Assembly: GCF_001423265.1 (NCBI RefSeq)
Contig: NZ_LMND01000023.1
Coordinates: forward strand, 248,001 to 312,000
DNA length: 64,000 bases
Reading direction: 5' to 3'
Origin: Methylobacterium sp. Leaf108
GTDB lineage: Bacteria; Pseudomonadota; Alphaproteobacteria; Rhizobiales; Beijerinckiaceae
Made by a program: the position numbers and the translations under genes
The notes under the pieces: model-generated
What the model was told of the DNA's origin: nothing
Database searches by the model: none
What the model saw: the letters and a program-made list of their open reading frames with translations, nothing else
Shown: positions 29,942-39,588 of the stretch, piece by piece
Layout: every line of letters begins with the position of its first letter
Position numbering within the stretch: the stretch's first letter is position 1

Positions 29942-31420
29942 TCAGTGAAAATCCTCGTGCCAGGTCCGGCCGTCGCGCTCGATCAGGGCGATGGCGGCGG
30001 TGGGGCCCCAGCTTCCTGCGGGATAGGGGCGCGGCGGCTCCGGCCGATCGGCCCAGGCCTTGAGCAGCGAGTCGGCCCAGGCCCACGCCACCTCGACCTC
30101 GTCCCGGCGCATGAACAGCGTCGCGTTGCCGCGCACCACGTCCATCAGGAGGCGCTCGTAGGCGTCGGGGTAGCGCTGCTTGAAGGTCTCCTCGAACGAG
30201 ATGTCGAGGTTGGTCGGCCGCAGCCGCATCCCGCCCGGCCCGGGGTCCTTCGTCATGACCTCGAGCTTGATGCCCTCCTCCGGCTGCAGCCGGATGACGA
30301 GGCGGTTGGGCTCGCGCCCGAACGATTCGGCGGGGAAGATCGAGAACGGCGAGGCGCGGAACTGCACCACGATCTCGGAGAGTTTCTTGGGAAGCCGCTT
30401 GCCGGTGCGCAGGTAGAACGGCACGCCGGCCCAGCGCCAGGACTGCACCTCGAGCTTCAAGGCGACGAAGGTTTCGGTGCGGCTGAGGGTCTCGCCGCCC
30501 AGGTCGGTCCGGTAGCCCTCCACCGGCTGTCCCGCCACCGCGCCGGCGGCGTATTGGCCCCGTACGGTGACCGTCTGGACGTCGTGGGGGGTGATCGGCT
30601 TGAGGGCGCGCAGGACCTTCAGCTTCTCGTCGCGCACCGAGTTCGCGTCGAGGGTGAGCGGGCTCTCCATCGCCATCAGGCAGAGGAGCTGCAGCAGGTG
30701 GTTCTGCACCATGTCGCGTAGCGCACCGGAGGTGTCGTAATAGCCGGCGCGGCCCTCGACGCCGACCGTCTCGCCCACCGTGATCTGGACGTGATCGATG
30801 ACGTCGGCGTTCCACAGCCGCTCGAAGATGGTGTTGGCGAACCGCAGTGCCAGCAGGTTCTGAACCGTCTCCTTGCCGAGGTAGTGGTCGATCCGGAAGA
30901 TCTGCTCCTCGGGAAACACCTGGCCGACGGCGTCGTTGATGGCGCGGGCCGACTTCAGGTCCTTGCCGATCGGCTTCTCCAGGACGACGCGGGACTTCTC
31001 GCCGATCAGCCCGTGGGCGGCGAGGTTGCGGCAGATCGGGCCGTAGAGGTCCGGCGAGGTCGCCAGATAGTACGGCCGCACCTGATCGGGCCGCTCCGCG
31101 AGCTTGGCGGCCAGGGTCGCCCAGCCCTCCTCGCCGGCACCGTCCACCGCCACGTAGTCGAGGTGATCGAGGAAGGCGGCCAGGACCTCGTCGCGCAGGT
31201 CGGGGACGGGAACGAACCTCTTGAGGGCGTCGCGGGCTCGCTCGCGAAACCCCTCCGCGCTCATCTCGGAGCGGGAGGCGCCGATGATCCGGCTGGTTCC
31301 GGGGATCTGGCCGTCCTTGAAGCGATAGTACAGCGCCGGCAGGAGCTTGCGGGTGGTCAGGTCGCCGGTGGCGCCGAACACGACGCAATCGAACGAGGCG
31401 ACGGGAATGATGGTGGCCAA
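29942..31420 (-). CDS. zwf: Glucose-6-phosphate 1-dehydrogenase
   Basis: 492 residues. Oxidises glucose 6-phosphate with NADP+ (or NAD+) as the entry to the pentose phosphate and Entner-Doudoroff routes. The N-terminal dinucleotide motif GATGDLTTRKLLPALY and the active-site RIDHYLGKE are intact, and the length is standard. The start is a TTG at 31420 with CAGGAG placed 7 bases before it. No pgl or edd adjoins, unlike in many bacteria. Confidence 0.96.
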   Translation of the reverse strand: MATIIPVASFDCVVFGATGDLTTRKLLPALYYRFKDGQIPGTSRIIGASRSEMSAEGFRERARDALKRFVPVPDLRDEVLAAFLDHLDYVAVDGAGEEGWATLAAKLAERPDQVRPYYLATSPDLYGPICRNLAAHGLIGEKSRVVLEKPIGKDLKSARAINDAVGQVFPEEQIFRIDHYLGKETVQNLLALRFANTIFERLWNADVIDHVQITVGETVGVEGRAGYYDTSGALRDMVQNHLLQLLCLMAMESPLTLDANSVRDEKLKVLRALKPITPHDVQTVTVRGQYAAGAVAGQPVEGYRTDLGGETLSRTETFVALKLEVQSWRWAGVPFYLRTGKRLPKKLSEIVVQFRASPFSIFPAESFGREPNRLVIRLQPEEGIKLEVMTKDPGPGGMRLRPTNLDISFEETFKQRYPDAYERLLMDVVRGNATLFMRRDEVEVAWAWADSLLKAWADRPEPPRPYPAGSWGPTAAIALIERDGRTWHEDFH

Positions 31421-31588
31421 GGGCGGCTCCTGGGCGTTGTCACGGACGGTTTTCGGCCATCGACGGAAGTCGGCACGGTGTCGGATACCGTGTCGTGTCG
31501 TGCAAGCGAAAGCCGCCGCGCGCCCGCGCCCGCTCCGCCCGGCCTCGACGCCGGGCTATGCAAGCCCGTCGCCATCCGTGGCGATCCG

Positions 31589-32431
31589 TCACTCGGCCAT
31601 GTAGGCGGCGAAGGCGTCCGCATGATCGGGGTGCCAGCGCGACAGGGCCGGCCGGTTCTCGATGACGTCGCCCGCCGCCCAGGCGATGCGTTTCTCGTCC
31701 TGGCCCCGCGTCGTCTCGTTGTCGGGGCAGAGGATGTAGAAGTCGCCCCGTTCCATGCCCGCGACCATGAACGAAACGGTCTCCTCCGGCGTCCAGGCGC
31801 CGTCTGGCTTGGCGGCCACGCCGCGCGCCCTGGTGAGGCCGGTGTAGACGAAGCCCGGAACGAGGAGGTGGGCGCCGATGCGGACGCCGTCGCGGTTGCG
31901 CAGGTCGTGGGCGAGGGCCTCGGCCACCGCCTTCACGCCGGCCTTCGAGACGTTGTAGGGCGTGTTGCCCGGCGGCGTGGTGATGCCCTGCTTCGATCCG
32001 GTGACGACGATGGCCCCGGTCTCTCCGCCTTCGATCATCGCCGGCGCAAGGGCGTGGATGCCGTTGACGACCCCCCACAGATTGGTCCCGAGGATGCGCC
32101 GCCAGGTCGCGTCGTCGGAGAACAGGGTGCCGCCGGCCTCGATCCCGGCGTTGAGCATGACGAAGGCGGGCGGTCCGTTCGCGCAGGCGGCCTCGCGCAG
32201 GGCCTCCATCGCCTCGCGGCTCGCCACATCGGTCGGACGCGCATGGACGAGGGCGGGGCCTGCCGCGAGCCCCGCGACCTCGTCGCGCGCCGCCTCTAGC
32301 GCCGCCCCCGGGAGATCGGCCAGCCAGACCGTCATGCCCCGGCTCGCGCAATGCCTGGCGGCGGCGAGCCCGATCCCGCTGGCCGCCCCGGTGACGATGG
32401 CGGTGCGACCGGCGTGAAACACGTCGTCCAT
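31589..32431 (-). CDS. Short-chain dehydrogenase/reductase
   Basis: 280 residues, classical SDR. The cofactor motif is TGAASGIG (about 14-21); NAG and the catalytic pair in YNVSKAG are present, while the usual catalytic serine region reads VVTGSKQG. The D at the end of strand 2 (WLADLPG) suggests NAD(H). Substrate unknown. GAGAGG lies 7 bases before the ATG. Upstream of zwf on the same strand, 168 bases apart. Confidence 0.88.
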   Translation of the reverse strand: MDDVFHAGRTAIVTGAASGIGLAAARHCASRGMTVWLADLPGAALEAARDEVAGLAAGPALVHARPTDVASREAMEALREAACANGPPAFVMLNAGIEAGGTLFSDDATWRRILGTNLWGVVNGIHALAPAMIEGGETGAIVVTGSKQGITTPPGNTPYNVSKAGVKAVAEALAHDLRNRDGVRIGAHLLVPGFVYTGLTRARGVAAKPDGAWTPEETVSFMVAGMERGDFYILCPDNETTRGQDEKRIAWAAGDVIENRPALSRWHPDHADAFAAYMAE

Positions 32432-32618
32432 GGTGAAACCTCTCACGATCCCTGTCGCGGTCTCACATAGGTTCGCAGCCCGTCTCCGGCACCCCGCTCC
32501 GGCCCCGGTCTGTCCGGCGACGGGACGGGCAGCGGGCTCGCGCACGGCGTGCAGGATGGGAATTTGGTAACCAGCCGCCGCGCATCCTTCCGGGCCTGAT
32601 CGATCACGAGGCCTGCCC

Positions 32619-34112
32619 GTGTCTGCGCGTCGCGTACCCGTTTCCGCCCGCCTTTGCGTGGGCCTCTCCCTCGCCGTGCTGATGCTCGGCCCGATGGGTG
32701 CGCACGCCGAGCCGGCGCCGCCCGTCGTCGCCGGTGCGGACGTGACGGCTGCCGCCAGGGCGGCGCCGGAGACGCCGGCTCCGGCGCCCTCGGCCGAGGC
32801 GAAGCCCGGCGAGCCGGCACCCGCCCGGAAATCCCGCGAATTGCCGCCCATGGTCATCGCCAGGGTCTCGGCCGATCCACTGCCGACCCTGGCGGCCTCG
32901 ACCTTCCTCGATACCCTGCGCATGGCCGACCGCTACCAGGCCATGGCCGATGCCGGCGGCTGGGGCACCCTGCCCACGGACCTCGTGATCAAGCCGGGTG
33001 CCCGCGATGCCGCCGTTCCGGCGCTGCGCCGGCATCTCGCCATGGTCGGCGATCTCGCCCCCGACACGCCGGTGTCGGACGCGCTCGACGCGCCGCTCGT
33101 GGCGGCGGTGATGGCCTTCCAGGCCCGGCACGGCCTGCCCGAGACCGGTCTCGTCGGCCGCCAGACCGTGGCCGCCCTCAACGTTCCGGCGCGGGTGCGC
33201 CAGCGCCAGCTCTCCGCCTCGGCCGCCCGCCAGCTCGGCTCGACCTTCGCGTTCGGCGACCGCTAGGTCGTGGTGAACATCCCCGCGGCCACCGTCGAGG
33301 CGGTCGAGCGCGGTGTCGTGGCCCGTCGCTACGTCGCCGTGGTCGGCAAGCCGGACAAGGCGACACCGAGGATCGAGGCGCGCATCTCCAGCGTGAACCT
33401 CAACCCGACCTGGACGGTGCCGGTCTCGATCATCAAGAAGGAGATCATCCCGCGCATGCGCAGGGATCCGGGCTATCTCGCCCGCGAGCGCATCCGCATC
33501 CTGGGCCCCGGCGGCATCGAGGTCGATCCCACCACCGTCGACTGGGCCGGCGAGAAGGCGGCGACCTACACGCTGCGGCAGGATTCGGGCCTCGACAACT
33601 CGCTGGGCCAGGTGCGCATCGACATGCCCAACCGCCAGGCGGTCTACATGCACGACACGCCGTCGAAATCGCTGTTCGCACGCGACGTCCGCTTTCATTC
33701 CCACGGCTGCGTGCGGGTGGCGCAGGTGAAGGAACTGGCCGGCTGGCTGCTCGAAGGGACCCCCGGTCCCCACGGCGCCGGCTCGGCCTGGGGGCCGATC
33801 GAGATCGAGACCAGCATCGCCACCAACGAGCGCGTCGACATCAAGCTCACCAAGCAGATCCCGGTGACCTTCGTCTATCTCACCGGCTACGCCACGCCCG
33901 ACGGCCGGGCGCATTTCCGCGACGACATCTACGGCATCGACAGCCCGGCCGCGGCAGCCGCGCCGGGTCCCGATGTCACCACCACCGGATCGGTGACGCC
34001 TCGCGCCTCGCCGAAGCCCGCCGTCAAGCCTGCGGTCAAGCCGGCGCTCGGCCGGCCATTCCCGGCGGCGGAAACGGCTCCGATCCCGCCCGGCCCGATC
34101 CCGTCGCGGTAG
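32619..34112 (+). pseudogene. L,D-transpeptidase (YcbB-like), interrupted by an in-frame amber codon
   Basis: Reading from the GTG at 32619 (CACGAGG upstream) gives a signal peptide, an Ala/Pro-rich linker and a peptidoglycan-binding domain (FQARHGLPETGLVGRQTVA). The reading then hits TAG at 33264-33266, and the same frame continues directly into the catalytic YkuD domain with the nucleophile motif HSHGCVRV. The break reads GDR-stop-VVVNIPAATVEAV; homologues have Tyr here (RYVVVNIP), so one TAC-to-TAG change explains it. Intact, the enzyme would cross-link peptidoglycan 3-3 in the periplasm. A GTG at 33270 could restart translation but without a signal peptide. Real nonsense mutation or sequencing error. 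Confidence 0.85.
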
Positions 34113-34216
34113 GCCGGCACGCCGAACCGCTGAGGACGCCGCGCGGCCGGTTGGATCGGCCGGGGCCGCCGGGGTAGAGCTGTCCGTGCCGATCCCGCGA
34201 CCGACCCGGAGCCCCC

Positions 34217-36544
34217 ATGACGTCCGTGACCCTGCTGATCGCCCGTGAACTCGGGGTGAGGGAGGCGCAGGTGGCCGCCGCGGTGGACCTGCTCGACGGC
34301 GGCGCCACGGTCCCCTTCGTCGCCCGCTATCGCAAGGAGGCGACGGGCTCCCTCGACGACGTGCAGCTACGGGCGCTCGAGGAGCGGCTCGGTTACCTGC
34401 GCGAGCTGGAGAGCCGGCGCGAGGCCATCACCGAGAGCATCCGCGCCCAGGGCAAGCTGACGCCGGACCTCGCCGCCGCCATCGCCGCCGCCGACACCAA
34501 GGCGCGTCTCGAAGACGTGTACCTCCCCTACAAGCCCAAGCGCCGCACGAAGGCGCAGGCCGCCCGAGAAGCGGGTCTCGCCCACCTGGCGGATACCCTG
34601 CTCGGCGCGCCCGAAAACGACCCGCTGCGGGTCGCCGTGGGCTTCGTCTCGGCCGCCAAGGGCATCGCCACGGTCGAAGAGGCCCTCGAGGGCGCCAGGG
34701 CCATCCTGACCGAGCGCTTCGCCGAGGACGCCGACCTCGTCGGTCGCCTGCGCGAGGATTTCTGGCGCTCCGGCAAGGCGGTCTCCAGGGTCGCGAAGGG
34801 CAAGGAGGCCGCCGGCGCCAAGTTCGCCGACTACTTCGACTGGAGCGAGCGCCTGGACCGGATGCCCTCGCACCGCATCCTCGCGCTGCTGCGCGGTGAA
34901 AAGGAGGAGTTCCTGCGCATCGACCTCGCCGCCGAGGGCGAGGATTCTCCGCCCGGGACGCCGGGGGCCTTCGAACTCGCGATCTGCCGCCGGCACGGCA
35001 TCTCGGGCAAGGGCCGTCCCGGCGACGGCTGGCTCCTGGAGACCGTCCGGTCCGCCTGGCGCACCAAGATCCGGACGGGAATCAAGGTCGACCTGCGCAC
35101 CCGGCTGTTCGAGAAGGCCGAGGTCGAGGCGGTGAAGGTGTTCGCCGCCAACCTCAAGGACCTGCTGCTGGCCGCACCCGCCGGCGGCCGGACCGCGATG
35201 GGCCTCGACCCCGGCTACCGCAACGGCACCAAGGTCGCCGTCGTCGATGCCACCGGCAAGGTCGTTGCCGTCGAGACCACCTATCCGCACGAGCCCCAGC
35301 GCCGGTGGCAGGAGACGGTCGCCACGCTGGGCCGGCTCTGCCGCCTCCACCGGGTCGACCTGCTCGCGGTGGGCAACGGCACCGCCTCGCGGGAGACCGA
35401 CAAGCTGGCGGCCGAGATCATCGCGGCCAACCCCGACCTGAGGATGACCAAGGTCTCGGTCTCAGAGGCCGGGGCGTCGGTCTATTCGGCCTCTGCGATC
35501 GCGTCGCGCGAACTGCCCGACCTCGACGTCTCGCACCGCGGTGCCGTCTCGATCGCACGTCGGTTGCAGGACCCGCTGGCCGAACTCGTGAAGATCGACC
35601 CGAAGTCCATCGGGGTCGGCCAGTACCAGCACGACATCGGCGAGGCCAAGCTGTCGCGCTCTCTCGCCACCGTGGTGGAAGATGCGGTCAACGCGGTGGG
35701 TGTCGACGTGAACACGGCCTCCGCCGCACTCCTGGCGCAGGTCTCGGGGCTCGGCGAATCGGTGGCCGCCAACATCGTCTCGCACCGCGACGCCAACGGC
35801 CCGTTCCGCACGCGCAAGGCGCTCAAGGCGGTGGCTGGCCTCGGACCCAAGACCTTCGAGCTCTCGGCGGGCTTCCTGCGCATCCAAGGCGGAGAGGACC
35901 CCCTCGACCGCTCGGGCGTCCACCCGGAGGCCTACCCGGTGGTGCGCCGGATCCTGGAGGCCACGAAGAGCGACATCACGGCCCTCATCGACAACGACGC
36001 CGTGCTCGGCCGGCTCTCGCCCGAGGCCTTCGCCGATACGCGCTTCGGCGTGCCGACGGTGCGCGACATCATCGGCGAACTGGAAAAGCCCGGGCGCGAC
36101 CCCCGTCCGGCCTTCAAGACGGCGAGCTTTCGCGAGGACGTGGAGAAGATCACCGACCTCGAGCCCGGCATGCAGTTGGAGGGCGTGGTCACGAACGTCG
36201 CCGCCTTCGGCTGCTTCGTCGACATCGGCGTGCATCTGGACGGCCTCGTCCACATCTCGGCCCTCTCCCGCAAGCGCGTCTCGGCGCCCTCGGAGGTGGT
36301 GAAGGCCGGCGACGTCGTGAGGGTGCTGGTGCTGTCCGTGGACGTGCCCCGCAAGCGGATCGCCCTCTCGATGCGGCTCGACGACCCGATCGACCGTGCC
36401 CAGCCCGGTTCCGGCCAGCGCCAGCCCGCCGGCCGGGTCGATCCACGCGCGATGTCGTCCAAGCCGGCCGAAAAGTCGGACCAGGGCGGGGCCCTGGCGG
36501 AGGCGCTGCGCAGGGCCACCGCCCAGACCGGTCGACGCTCCTGA
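34217..36544 (+). CDS. tex: Tex family transcription accessory protein
   Basis: 775 residues. Tex is a nucleic-acid binding protein associated with transcription elongation. In order: N-terminal Tex helical domain, YqgF-like RNase fold (MGLDPGYRNGTKVAVVDATG, about 330), helix-hairpin-helix domains (VNTASAALLAQVSGLG) and a C-terminal S1 RNA-binding domain (GMQLEGVVTNVAAFGCFVD, about 655) with a disordered tail. The ATG at 34217 follows CCGGAGCC. Convergent with rplS. Confidence 0.95.
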   Translation: MTSVTLLIARELGVREAQVAAAVDLLDGGATVPFVARYRKEATGSLDDVQLRALEERLGYLRELESRREAITESIRAQGKLTPDLAAAIAAADTKARLEDVYLPYKPKRRTKAQAAREAGLAHLADTLLGAPENDPLRVAVGFVSAAKGIATVEEALEGARAILTERFAEDADLVGRLREDFWRSGKAVSRVAKGKEAAGAKFADYFDWSERLDRMPSHRILALLRGEKEEFLRIDLAAEGEDSPPGTPGAFELAICRRHGISGKGRPGDGWLLETVRSAWRTKIRTGIKVDLRTRLFEKAEVEAVKVFAANLKDLLLAAPAGGRTAMGLDPGYRNGTKVAVVDATGKVVAVETTYPHEPQRRWQETVATLGRLCRLHRVDLLAVGNGTASRETDKLAAEIIAANPDLRMTKVSVSEAGASVYSASAIASRELPDLDVSHRGAVSIARRLQDPLAELVKIDPKSIGVGQYQHDIGEAKLSRSLATVVEDAVNAVGVDVNTASAALLAQVSGLGESVAANIVSHRDANGPFRTRKALKAVAGLGPKTFELSAGFLRIQGGEDPLDRSGVHPEAYPVVRRILEATKSDITALIDNDAVLGRLSPEAFADTRFGVPTVRDIIGELEKPGRDPRPAFKTASFREDVEKITDLEPGMQLEGVVTNVAAFGCFVDIGVHLDGLVHISALSRKRVSAPSEVVKAGDVVRVLVLSVDVPRKRIALSMRLDDPIDRAQPGSGQRQPAGRVDPRAMSSKPAEKSDQGGALAEALRRATAQTGRRS

Positions 36545-36690
36545 GGATCGTGCCACCGGCGCGGGGCGCGGGATCGATGGCTCCGGCCGCCCGACGTAGG
36601 GCGATCGGGAGGACCCGATCACCCTCGGTTTCTGACTGGCCTCAAGCGCTGGCGGCCGCCTCCGCGACCTTGGCTATCGCTCCGCTCGAC

Positions 36691-36804
36691 GCGTTGTAGG
36701 ACGGATGTCCTACAACGCCCGCTCCGCGGGGCGCTCTTCACGCCCGGACGATCGACAATCGGGTTTCACCCGATTGCTGTGCTTACCGACGCGACTGGCG
36801 TCGC
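36691..36804. repeat. Cluster of palindromes between tex and rplS
   Basis: Consecutive inverted repeats: a 12-bp perfect stem GCGTTGTAGGAC/GTCCTACAACGC (36691-36702 with 36707-36718), a CGCCC/GGGCG stem at about 36716-36733, a 9-bp perfect stem CAATCGGGT/ACCCGATTG (36756-36764 with 36768-36776), and GCGAC/GTCGC (36791-36795 with 36800-36804). None has a T-run. The arrangement resembles dispersed intergenic palindromic elements. Confidence 0.7.
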
Positions 36805-36815
36805 CTCGACCGACG

Positions 36816-36842
36816 AAAAAAGCCGGCTCCAGGAGCCGGCTT
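36816..36842 (-). terminator. Rho-independent terminator of rplS
   Basis: In the rplS direction a GCCGGCTCC/GGAGCCGGC stem (36840-36832 with 36830-36822) is followed by TTTTTT (36821-36816), about 50 bases after the rplS stop. Confidence 0.9.
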
Positions 36843-36892
36843 CCACCTCGTATCGATAGAGGCCCGGGTCGTGAGCGGCCCGGGCGGTCCGC

Positions 36893-37351
36893 TCACTCCG
36901 CGGCGGCGGACTTGGCCGCGGACTTGGCGGCCTTCTCGGCCTTGCGGGCGTCCTTGGTGACCTTGGCGGCGTCGGCCTTGGCGGCCTTCTCGGCGGGGCG
37001 GTCGGCGCGCTCGACGATACGGGCCGACTTGCCGCGGCGATCGCGCAGGTAATACAGCTTGGCGCGCCGGACCTTGCCGCGGCGGACTACCGCGATCGAA
37101 TCGATCAGCGGCGAGTAGATCGGGAACACGCGCTCCACGCCCTCGCCGTAGGAGATCTTGCGAACCGTGAAGCTCTCGTTGAGGCCGCCGCCCGAGCGCG
37201 CGATGCAGACGCCTTCGTAGGCCTGGACGCGGGTGCGCTCGCCTTCCTTCACCTTGACGTTCACGGTCACCGTGTCGCCGGGCTGAAAATCGGGAATGGT
37301 CTTGCCGAGCGCAGCGATCTGCTCCTGCTCGAGCTGTTGGATGATGTTCAT
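36893..37351 (-). CDS. rplS: 50S ribosomal protein L19
   Basis: 152 residues. The L19 core spans about 1-118 ([57 protein letters not shown]). A Lys/Ala-rich extension follows ([18 protein letters not shown]), longer than the 115-residue E. coli protein but usual in related alphaproteobacteria. L19 sits at the subunit interface of the 50S particle. The ATG at 37351 is the standard start; nothing useful lies upstream. trmD and rimM, common neighbours, would be off this strand and are not seen here. Confidence 0.96.
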   Translation of the reverse strand: MNIIQQLEQEQIAALGKTIPDFQPGDTVTVNVKVKEGERTRVQAYEGVCIARSGGGLNESFTVRKISYGEGVERVFPIYSPLIDSIAVVRRGKVRRAKLYYLRDRRGKSARIVERADRPAEKAAKADAAKVTKDARKAEKAAKSAAKSAAAE

Positions 37352-37606
37352 GATATGCTCCGCCGCGTCGCGCCAGGCGCCCCGGCAAGGGGCACCCGCG
37401 TCAGGATTTCGGCATCCTGTTGTGAGTTGGCGCTGCCCATACAGGAGGAATCGCCCCTTGTCGATGTAGGCGCCGGCGAAATCGTCCCGCCCCGCTCGGT
37501 TGAGAAAATCCCCGGCACGGTCCACATGACCTGTGGCGGCGGGTCGTTCCCGCCGCCGTTCCCGGCCGGCCTTGAACCGGCGCAGCGGACGAGGATCGAA
37601 GAGCCC

Positions 37607-38173
37607 ATGTTCATCCAGACCGAAGCCACCCCCAATCCGGCGACCCTGAAGTTCCTGCCCGGCCGCGTCGTGCTGCCCGAGGGCACCTTCGAGGCGCGCG
37701 ATGCGGATGCCGCCGCCCGCTCGCCCCTGGCCCAGCGCCTGTTCGCGGTTCAAGGCGTCAGCGGCGTCTATTTCGGCCACGACTTCATCTCCGTGACCAA
37801 GGCCGAGGGTGACGACGCCTGGCCGCAGGTCAAGCCCGCCATCCTCGGTGCCATCATGGAGCATTTCCAGTCCGGCGCCCCGGTCATGGCGGAAGGAACG
37901 TCGACTGAAGACGACGAGGCCGAGGAGTTCTACGACGAGGCCGACCACGACACCGTCGTCACCATCAAGGACCTGCTCGAGACGCGGGTGCGGCCGGCGG
38001 TGGCCAGCGACGGCGGAGACATCACCTTCCGCGGCTTCAAGGAGGGGATCGTCTACCTGGAGATGAAGGGAGCCTGCTCGGGCTGCCCGTCCTCCACGGC
38101 GACCCTGCGCAACGGCGTCCAGAACCTGTTCCGGCACTTCCTGCCGGACGTGCGCGAGGTCCGCGCCGTCTGA
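37607..38173 (+). CDS. nfuA: NfuA/NifU-type iron-sulfur cluster carrier
   Basis: 188 residues. The N-terminal Nfu_N domain ([19 protein letters not shown]) and the C-terminal NifU-like domain with the cluster-binding CxxC (GACSGCPSS) are joined by an acidic linker. Carries a 4Fe-4S cluster to client proteins in the cytoplasm. The ATG at 37607 follows ACGAGGATCG. Two GC-rich hairpins follow its stop (about 38199-38223 and 38245-38265) without T-runs. Confidence 0.95.
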   Translation: MFIQTEATPNPATLKFLPGRVVLPEGTFEARDADAAARSPLAQRLFAVQGVSGVYFGHDFISVTKAEGDDAWPQVKPAILGAIMEHFQSGAPVMAEGTSTEDDEAEEFYDEADHDTVVTIKDLLETRVRPAVASDGGDITFRGFKEGIVYLEMKGACSGCPSSTATLRNGVQNLFRHFLPDVREVRAV

Positions 38174-38364
38174 ACGTCAGGGGATCCGGCATCCGGTCTT
38201 CGCCGCAGGCCGCGGCGAAGCACCTGTGCAACACCCCGGCCATTAACGCCCGGCGCCGCCTCCTGCGGCGCTGACGCGGCGCCGGTTCTGGCCTACCCTT
38301 ACGCTTGCCGCGGCGGGTCGACGTCATCGAGACCCGGTGCACCGTTGCCCGAGCGGGAGTCACG

Positions 38365-39042
38365 TTGCGTATCCTGGCCATCGACACGGCACTCGAATCC
38401 TGTTCCGCCTGCATCGCGACGGAGGAATCCGACGCGCTCCTGGCCGTCGAATCGATGGTCCTCGTCCGCGGACATGCCGAAGCCCTGCTCCCCCTGATCG
38501 AGCGGGTGGTGGCGCGCTGCGAGGGCGGCTTCGAGAGCCTCGACCGGGTCGCCGTGACCGTCGGGCCGGGCAGCTACACGGGCCTGCGGGTCGGCCTGTC
38601 CGCCGCCCGGGCCATCGGGCTCGCCACGGGTATTCCCGTCGTGGGCGTGACCACGCTCTCCGCCCTGCTGGCACCCGTTCTGGCGACCCATGGCGAGGGC
38701 CTGATCGCCGCCGCCATCGATGCCCGCCATGGGTCCATCTACCTCCAGGCGATGAACCCGGCCGACGGGATCATCGTGCCCCCGAGCCTCGTGCCGCTGG
38801 ACGAGGCCGCCGCGATGATCGGCACCAGGGCCACGCTGGTGGGCTCCGGCGCGCCGATGCTGGCCGCCGCGATGTCCGCCCGCGGCGTCGAGACGACGAT
38901 CGCCGGCACGGCCGCCCCCGACATCGCCTGGGTCGCCTCCCTCGGCTTCCTGGCCGATCCCGAACAGGCCCTGCCCCGTCCCCTCTACCTGCGCGGGCCC
39001 GACGCCACGCCCCAGGATCACGCCAGGATCGCCCGTCGATGA
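38365..39042 (+). CDS. tsaB: tRNA threonylcarbamoyladenosine modification protein TsaB
   Basis: 225 residues. TsaB is the scaffold partner of TsaD in making t6A37 of ANN-decoding tRNAs. ASKHA fold with LAIDTALESCSACI at the start and VTVGPGSYTGLRVGLSAA at about 72-89. The start is TTG at 38365 with GGGAG 5 bases upstream, and the family homology begins exactly there. Overlaps rimI by four bases. Confidence 0.93.
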   Translation: MRILAIDTALESCSACIATEESDALLAVESMVLVRGHAEALLPLIERVVARCEGGFESLDRVAVTVGPGSYTGLRVGLSAARAIGLATGIPVVGVTTLSALLAPVLATHGEGLIAAAIDARHGSIYLQAMNPADGIIVPPSLVPLDEAAAMIGTRATLVGSGAPMLAAAMSARGVETTIAGTAAPDIAWVASLGFLADPEQALPRPLYLRGPDATPQDHARIARR

Positions 39043-39560
39043 ACCGGCCGCTGTCCCCGCTCTGGCCCCTCGACCTGTGGATGGCCTGGTGGTCGGCCTG
39101 GGGGGCCGAGCCCTACGTGGCGCCGCTGCGCGACTCCGGGCAGGCGCGCGCCCTCTCCCACCTCCACGCCACGGCCTTCGCCCGGCCGTGGGACGCGCAC
39201 GAGTTCGAGCGCATGCTGTGCGAACGCGCGACCGAAGCGCATGCGCTCTGGCGCAACGGCGCCATCCAGGGCTTCGTCCTGTCGCGCAAGGTCGCCGACG
39301 AGGCCGAGATCCTGACCCTGGTGCTGTCGCCCTCGGTGCGGGGCGGCGGACTCAGCCATCGCCTCTTGCGCGATCACCTCGCGCATCTCGGGCAGGCCGG
39401 CGTGCGCAGCGTCCATCTCGAGGTCGACGAGGGCAACGTGCCCGCGCTTAAGCTCTACGCCCGCCACGGGTTCGAGCGGGTCGGCGAGCGGACCGGCTAC
39501 TACGCCCGCAAGGACGGCAGCCGCGCCACCGCCATCACCATGAAGGCCTTCGTAGCGTGA
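39039..39560 (+). CDS. rimI: Ribosomal-protein-alanine N-acetyltransferase RimI
   Basis: 173 residues, GNAT fold. HLHATAFARPWDAHEFERML, LVLSPSVRGGGLSHRLLRDH (acetyl-CoA loop, altered from the usual R-x-x-G-x-G/A) and NVPALKLYARHGFERVGER match RimI. It acetylates the N terminus of S18 in E. coli. Start overlaps the tsaB stop (ATGA), the classic tsaB-rimI pair. The N terminus carries about 20 extra residues. Confidence 0.9.
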   Translation: MNRPLSPLWPLDLWMAWWSAWGAEPYVAPLRDSGQARALSHLHATAFARPWDAHEFERMLCERATEAHALWRNGAIQGFVLSRKVADEAEILTLVLSPSVRGGGLSHRLLRDHLAHLGQAGVRSVHLEVDEGNVPALKLYARHGFERVGERTGYYARKDGSRATAITMKAFVA

Positions 39561-39588
39561 CCGGGACGAGGGGACGACCGGGCGGGCG

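Larger units (their letters stand above)
36545..36892. other. Convergent spacer, tex to rplS, packed with hairpins
   Basis: No gene. Between 36691 and 36842 it holds a run of perfect or near-perfect stem-loops, listed separately, the last being the rplS terminator. Part of 36545-36690 is ordinary GC-rich sequence without features that I recognise. Confidence 0.6.

Noticed and set aside
32443..32618. Possible small reverse frame between the SDR and transpeptidase genes
   Set aside because: Proline/arginine-rich, no start signal; this is the divergent promoter region.
33264..33266. TAG as a recoded (pyrrolysine or read-through) codon
   Set aside because: No pyrrolysine machinery or read-through context is visible, and homologues have Tyr; a plain nonsense change or base error is simpler.
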